Source: JBCCFW01 sp039029535
GTDB lineage: Bacteria > Acidobacteriota > JBCCFW01
Length of the DNA: 30,697 bases
Direction: 5' to 3'
Assembly (NCBI GenBank): GCA_039029535.1
Contig: JBCCFW010000088.1
Location: 1-30,697 of the forward strand
Each line of letters begins with the position of its first letter. Positions within the stretch are counted from its first letter, which is position 1. Below the pieces are notes generated by a model. That model saw only the letters and a list, made by a program, of their open reading frames with translations, was not told where the DNA came from and searched no databases. Positions 29,221 through 30,697 of this stretch are shown in pieces. A program made the position numbers and the translations under genes.

Positions 29221-30697
29221 TCAGATGTCGATGTTGTCGGCCTCCAGCGCGTTGACCTCGATGAAGCGACGTCGGCTCTCGACGACGTCGCCCATGAGCA
29301 CGTCGAAGATCTCCTCAGCGGCCTCGAAGTCCTCGATGCGGACCTGCAGCAACTTGCGCCGCTCGGGATCCATCGTGGTCTCCCAGAGCTGCTCAGGGTT
29401 CATCTCGCCCAGACCCTTGTAGCGCTGGACGCTGGCGCCCTTCTTGCCGCGATCCTTGAGGGCCTCGACGAACTCCCAACGGTCGTCGTGCTCGACCCGG
29501 GTCTCGCCCTTGGTCAGCACGTAGGGTCCCTGCGAGAGCTCGGCGAGCTCGGCCTCGAGCACGCGAGTGCGCAGGTAGTGCTTCGACGAGAGCAGGGCGT
29601 TGAGGTCGTGACCGTCGACCAGGCAGCGGTAGGCGATCTCGACCTCACGCTCCGGCGCCGGGGCGTCGTCGCCCTCACCCGCCTCGTCGCTCACGCCGTC
29701 GTCGCTCTCGGTCTCCACCGGCCGCGCGACCTCGACGAGGTCGTGGGCGATGTCCTGAGCGTCGAGCGCCTCGATCACCGGCGCGGCTTCGGCCTGGTCG
29801 GCGAAGAGGTGACCCTCGATCAGCGGCTCGATGTCGGCGGCGAGCAGGGTCTTGAACAGCTCCTCGGGGTAGCGCATGAGAAGACGCTCACGCGCGGCAC
29901 CGAGCTCTTCGAGCCGCTCGACGAAGACCTGCAGCTCGTCGGCCTCGATGGGACGCTGCTTTTCGCCGACGACCACCACGGCGTCGTGACAGGCCTGCTG
30001 GATCAACGCGCGGGTGAGCTCGGCCTCGTCCTTGAGGTAGACCTCGTCCTTGCCCCGCTTGAGCCGGAACAGCGGCGGCTGAGCGATGTAGAGGTAGCCG
30101 CGCTCGATGAGCTCGCGGTAGTGACCGTGGAAGAAGGTCAGCAGCAGCGTGCGGATGTGACTGCCGTCGACGTCGGCGTCAGTCATGATGATGACGCGGT
30201 GGTAGCGCAGCTTCTCGAGGTCGAGGTCTTGATCGATCCCGGCCCCGAGGGCCTGGATGAGCAAGAGGATCTCCTGGTTGCTGAGGACCTTGTTCAGCCG
30301 TGCCCGCTGGACGTTGAGGATCTTCCCGCGCAGCGGAAGAATGGCCTGGAAGCTCCGATCGCGACCCTGCTTGGCGGAGCCGCCCGCGGAGTCGCCCTCG
30401 ACCAGGTAGAGCTCGGCCTTCTCGGGATCCTTCTCCTGGCAGTCGGCCAGCTTGCCGGGCAGGCCGCCGGAGTCGAGCGCCGACTTGCGACGGGTGAGAT
30501 CGCGTGCCTTGCGGGCCGCTTCGCGGGCCCGAGCGGCGTCGACCGCCTTGCCCACCACGACCTTCGCGATGCGCGGGTTCTCCTCGAGGTAGGCCGCGAG
30601 GCTCTCGTTGACCATGCTCTCGACGAAGCTCTTGACCTCGGAGTTGCCGAGCTTGGTCTTGGTCTGACCCTCGAACTGCGGCTGGAGGATCTTGACC
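29221..30697 (-). CDS. gyrB: DNA gyrase subunit B, C-terminal part (5' end outside window)
   Basis: The frame is open to the window edge. The visible 491 residues begin VKILQPQFEGQTKTKLGNSE, the end of the transducer domain; the ATPase domain is missing. The Toprim domain shows EGDSAGGSAKQGRDR and the Asp triad segment IIMTDADVDGSHIRTLLL. Between the Toprim halves lies an insertion of about 170 residues, as in E. coli and other Gram-negative GyrB; it contains an acidic stretch (ETESDDGVSDEAGEGDD). The end is SVQRYKGLGEMNPEQLWETT and VEVNA-like to ALEADNIDI, closing as GyrB does. An internal ATG at 30615 is not the true start. It forms the ATPase/Toprim half of gyrase with the GyrA encoded next to it. 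Confidence 0.97.
   Translation of the reverse strand, partial: VKILQPQFEGQTKTKLGNSEVKSFVESMVNESLAAYLEENPRIAKVVVGKAVDAARAREAARKARDLTRRKSALDSGGLPGKLADCQEKDPEKAELYLVEGDSAGGSAKQGRDRSFQAILPLRGKILNVQRARLNKVLSNQEILLLIQALGAGIDQDLDLEKLRYHRVIIMTDADVDGSHIRTLLLTFFHGHYRELIERGYLYIAQPPLFRLKRGKDEVYLKDEAELTRALIQQACHDAVVVVGEKQRPIEADELQVFVERLEELGAARERLLMRYPEELFKTLLAADIEPLIEGHLFADQAEAAPVIEALDAQDIAHDLVEVARPVETESDDGVSDEAGEGDDAPAPEREVEIAYRCLVDGHDLNALLSSKHYLRTRVLEAELAELSQGPYVLTKGETRVEHDDRWEFVEALKDRGKKGASVQRYKGLGEMNPEQLWETTMDPERRKLLQVRIEDFEAAEEIFDVLMGDVVESRRRFIEVNALEADNIDI

Noticed and set aside
1..30697. CRISPR arrays, tRNA or rRNA genes, transposases, integrases or phage genes
   Set aside because: None was recognised on reading either strand; intergenic gaps are short and contain no repeat-spacer pattern.

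Overview
The window is GC-rich bacterial chromosomal DNA, densely coded with strong G/C bias at third codon positions, from a Gram-negative-type cell. Evidence for the cell type: lipoprotein signal peptides, an exported multihaem cytochrome c, and a GyrB that carries the large Toprim-region insertion seen in Gram-negative gyrases. Sulfatase-superfamily lipoproteins, HEAT/TPR-rich exported proteins, an acyl-CoA carboxylase and an extra type II topoisomerase (Topo VI) together suggest a Planctomycetota-, Myxococcota- or Acidobacteriota-like organism. The phylum cannot be fixed from the sequence alone. No rRNA, tRNA, CRISPR array, insertion sequence or phage gene was seen.

Left part (1-9394). 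A plus-strand cluster with overlapping stop/start codons holds the C-terminal end of a Dnmt2-like cytosine-C5 methyltransferase, an eight-haem cytochrome c lipoprotein with a HEAT/TPR tail, and a flippase-like membrane protein. Then come a small minus-strand ORF, a receiver-PAS response regulator, dCMP deaminase (plus), an acyl-CoA dehydrogenase/GNAT pair (minus), an orphan exported protein (plus), an RluA-family pseudouridine synthase (minus) and a small membrane-anchored protein (minus).

Middle part (9395-17672). A minus-strand operon encodes both subunits of DNA topoisomerase VI, with a HEAT-repeat lipoprotein gene between top6B and top6A. A divergent 170-bp region, holding a perfect 14-bp palindrome and a 12-bp hairpin, separates it from a plus-strand operon of a secreted beta-propeller and two paralogous sulfatase-superfamily lipoproteins. 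Both paralogues have Thr where sulfatases have the formylglycine Cys. The junctions in this operon are GTGA overlaps.

Right part (17660-30697). A long minus-strand run reads gyrB (cut by the window edge), gyrA, transaldolase, acyl-CoA carboxylase carboxyltransferase, purM, biotin carboxylase, biotin carrier protein, a conserved hypothetical and a GT39-type membrane glycosyltransferase with a TPR tail. The last overlaps the second sulfatase-like gene tail to tail.

The most notable points are the bacterial Topo VI operon with its interposed lipoprotein, close to a complete gyrase pair; the Dnmt2-like tail translationally coupled to a cytochrome; and the tandem Thr-nucleophile alkaline-phosphatase-superfamily lipoproteins next to an envelope glycosyltransferase.
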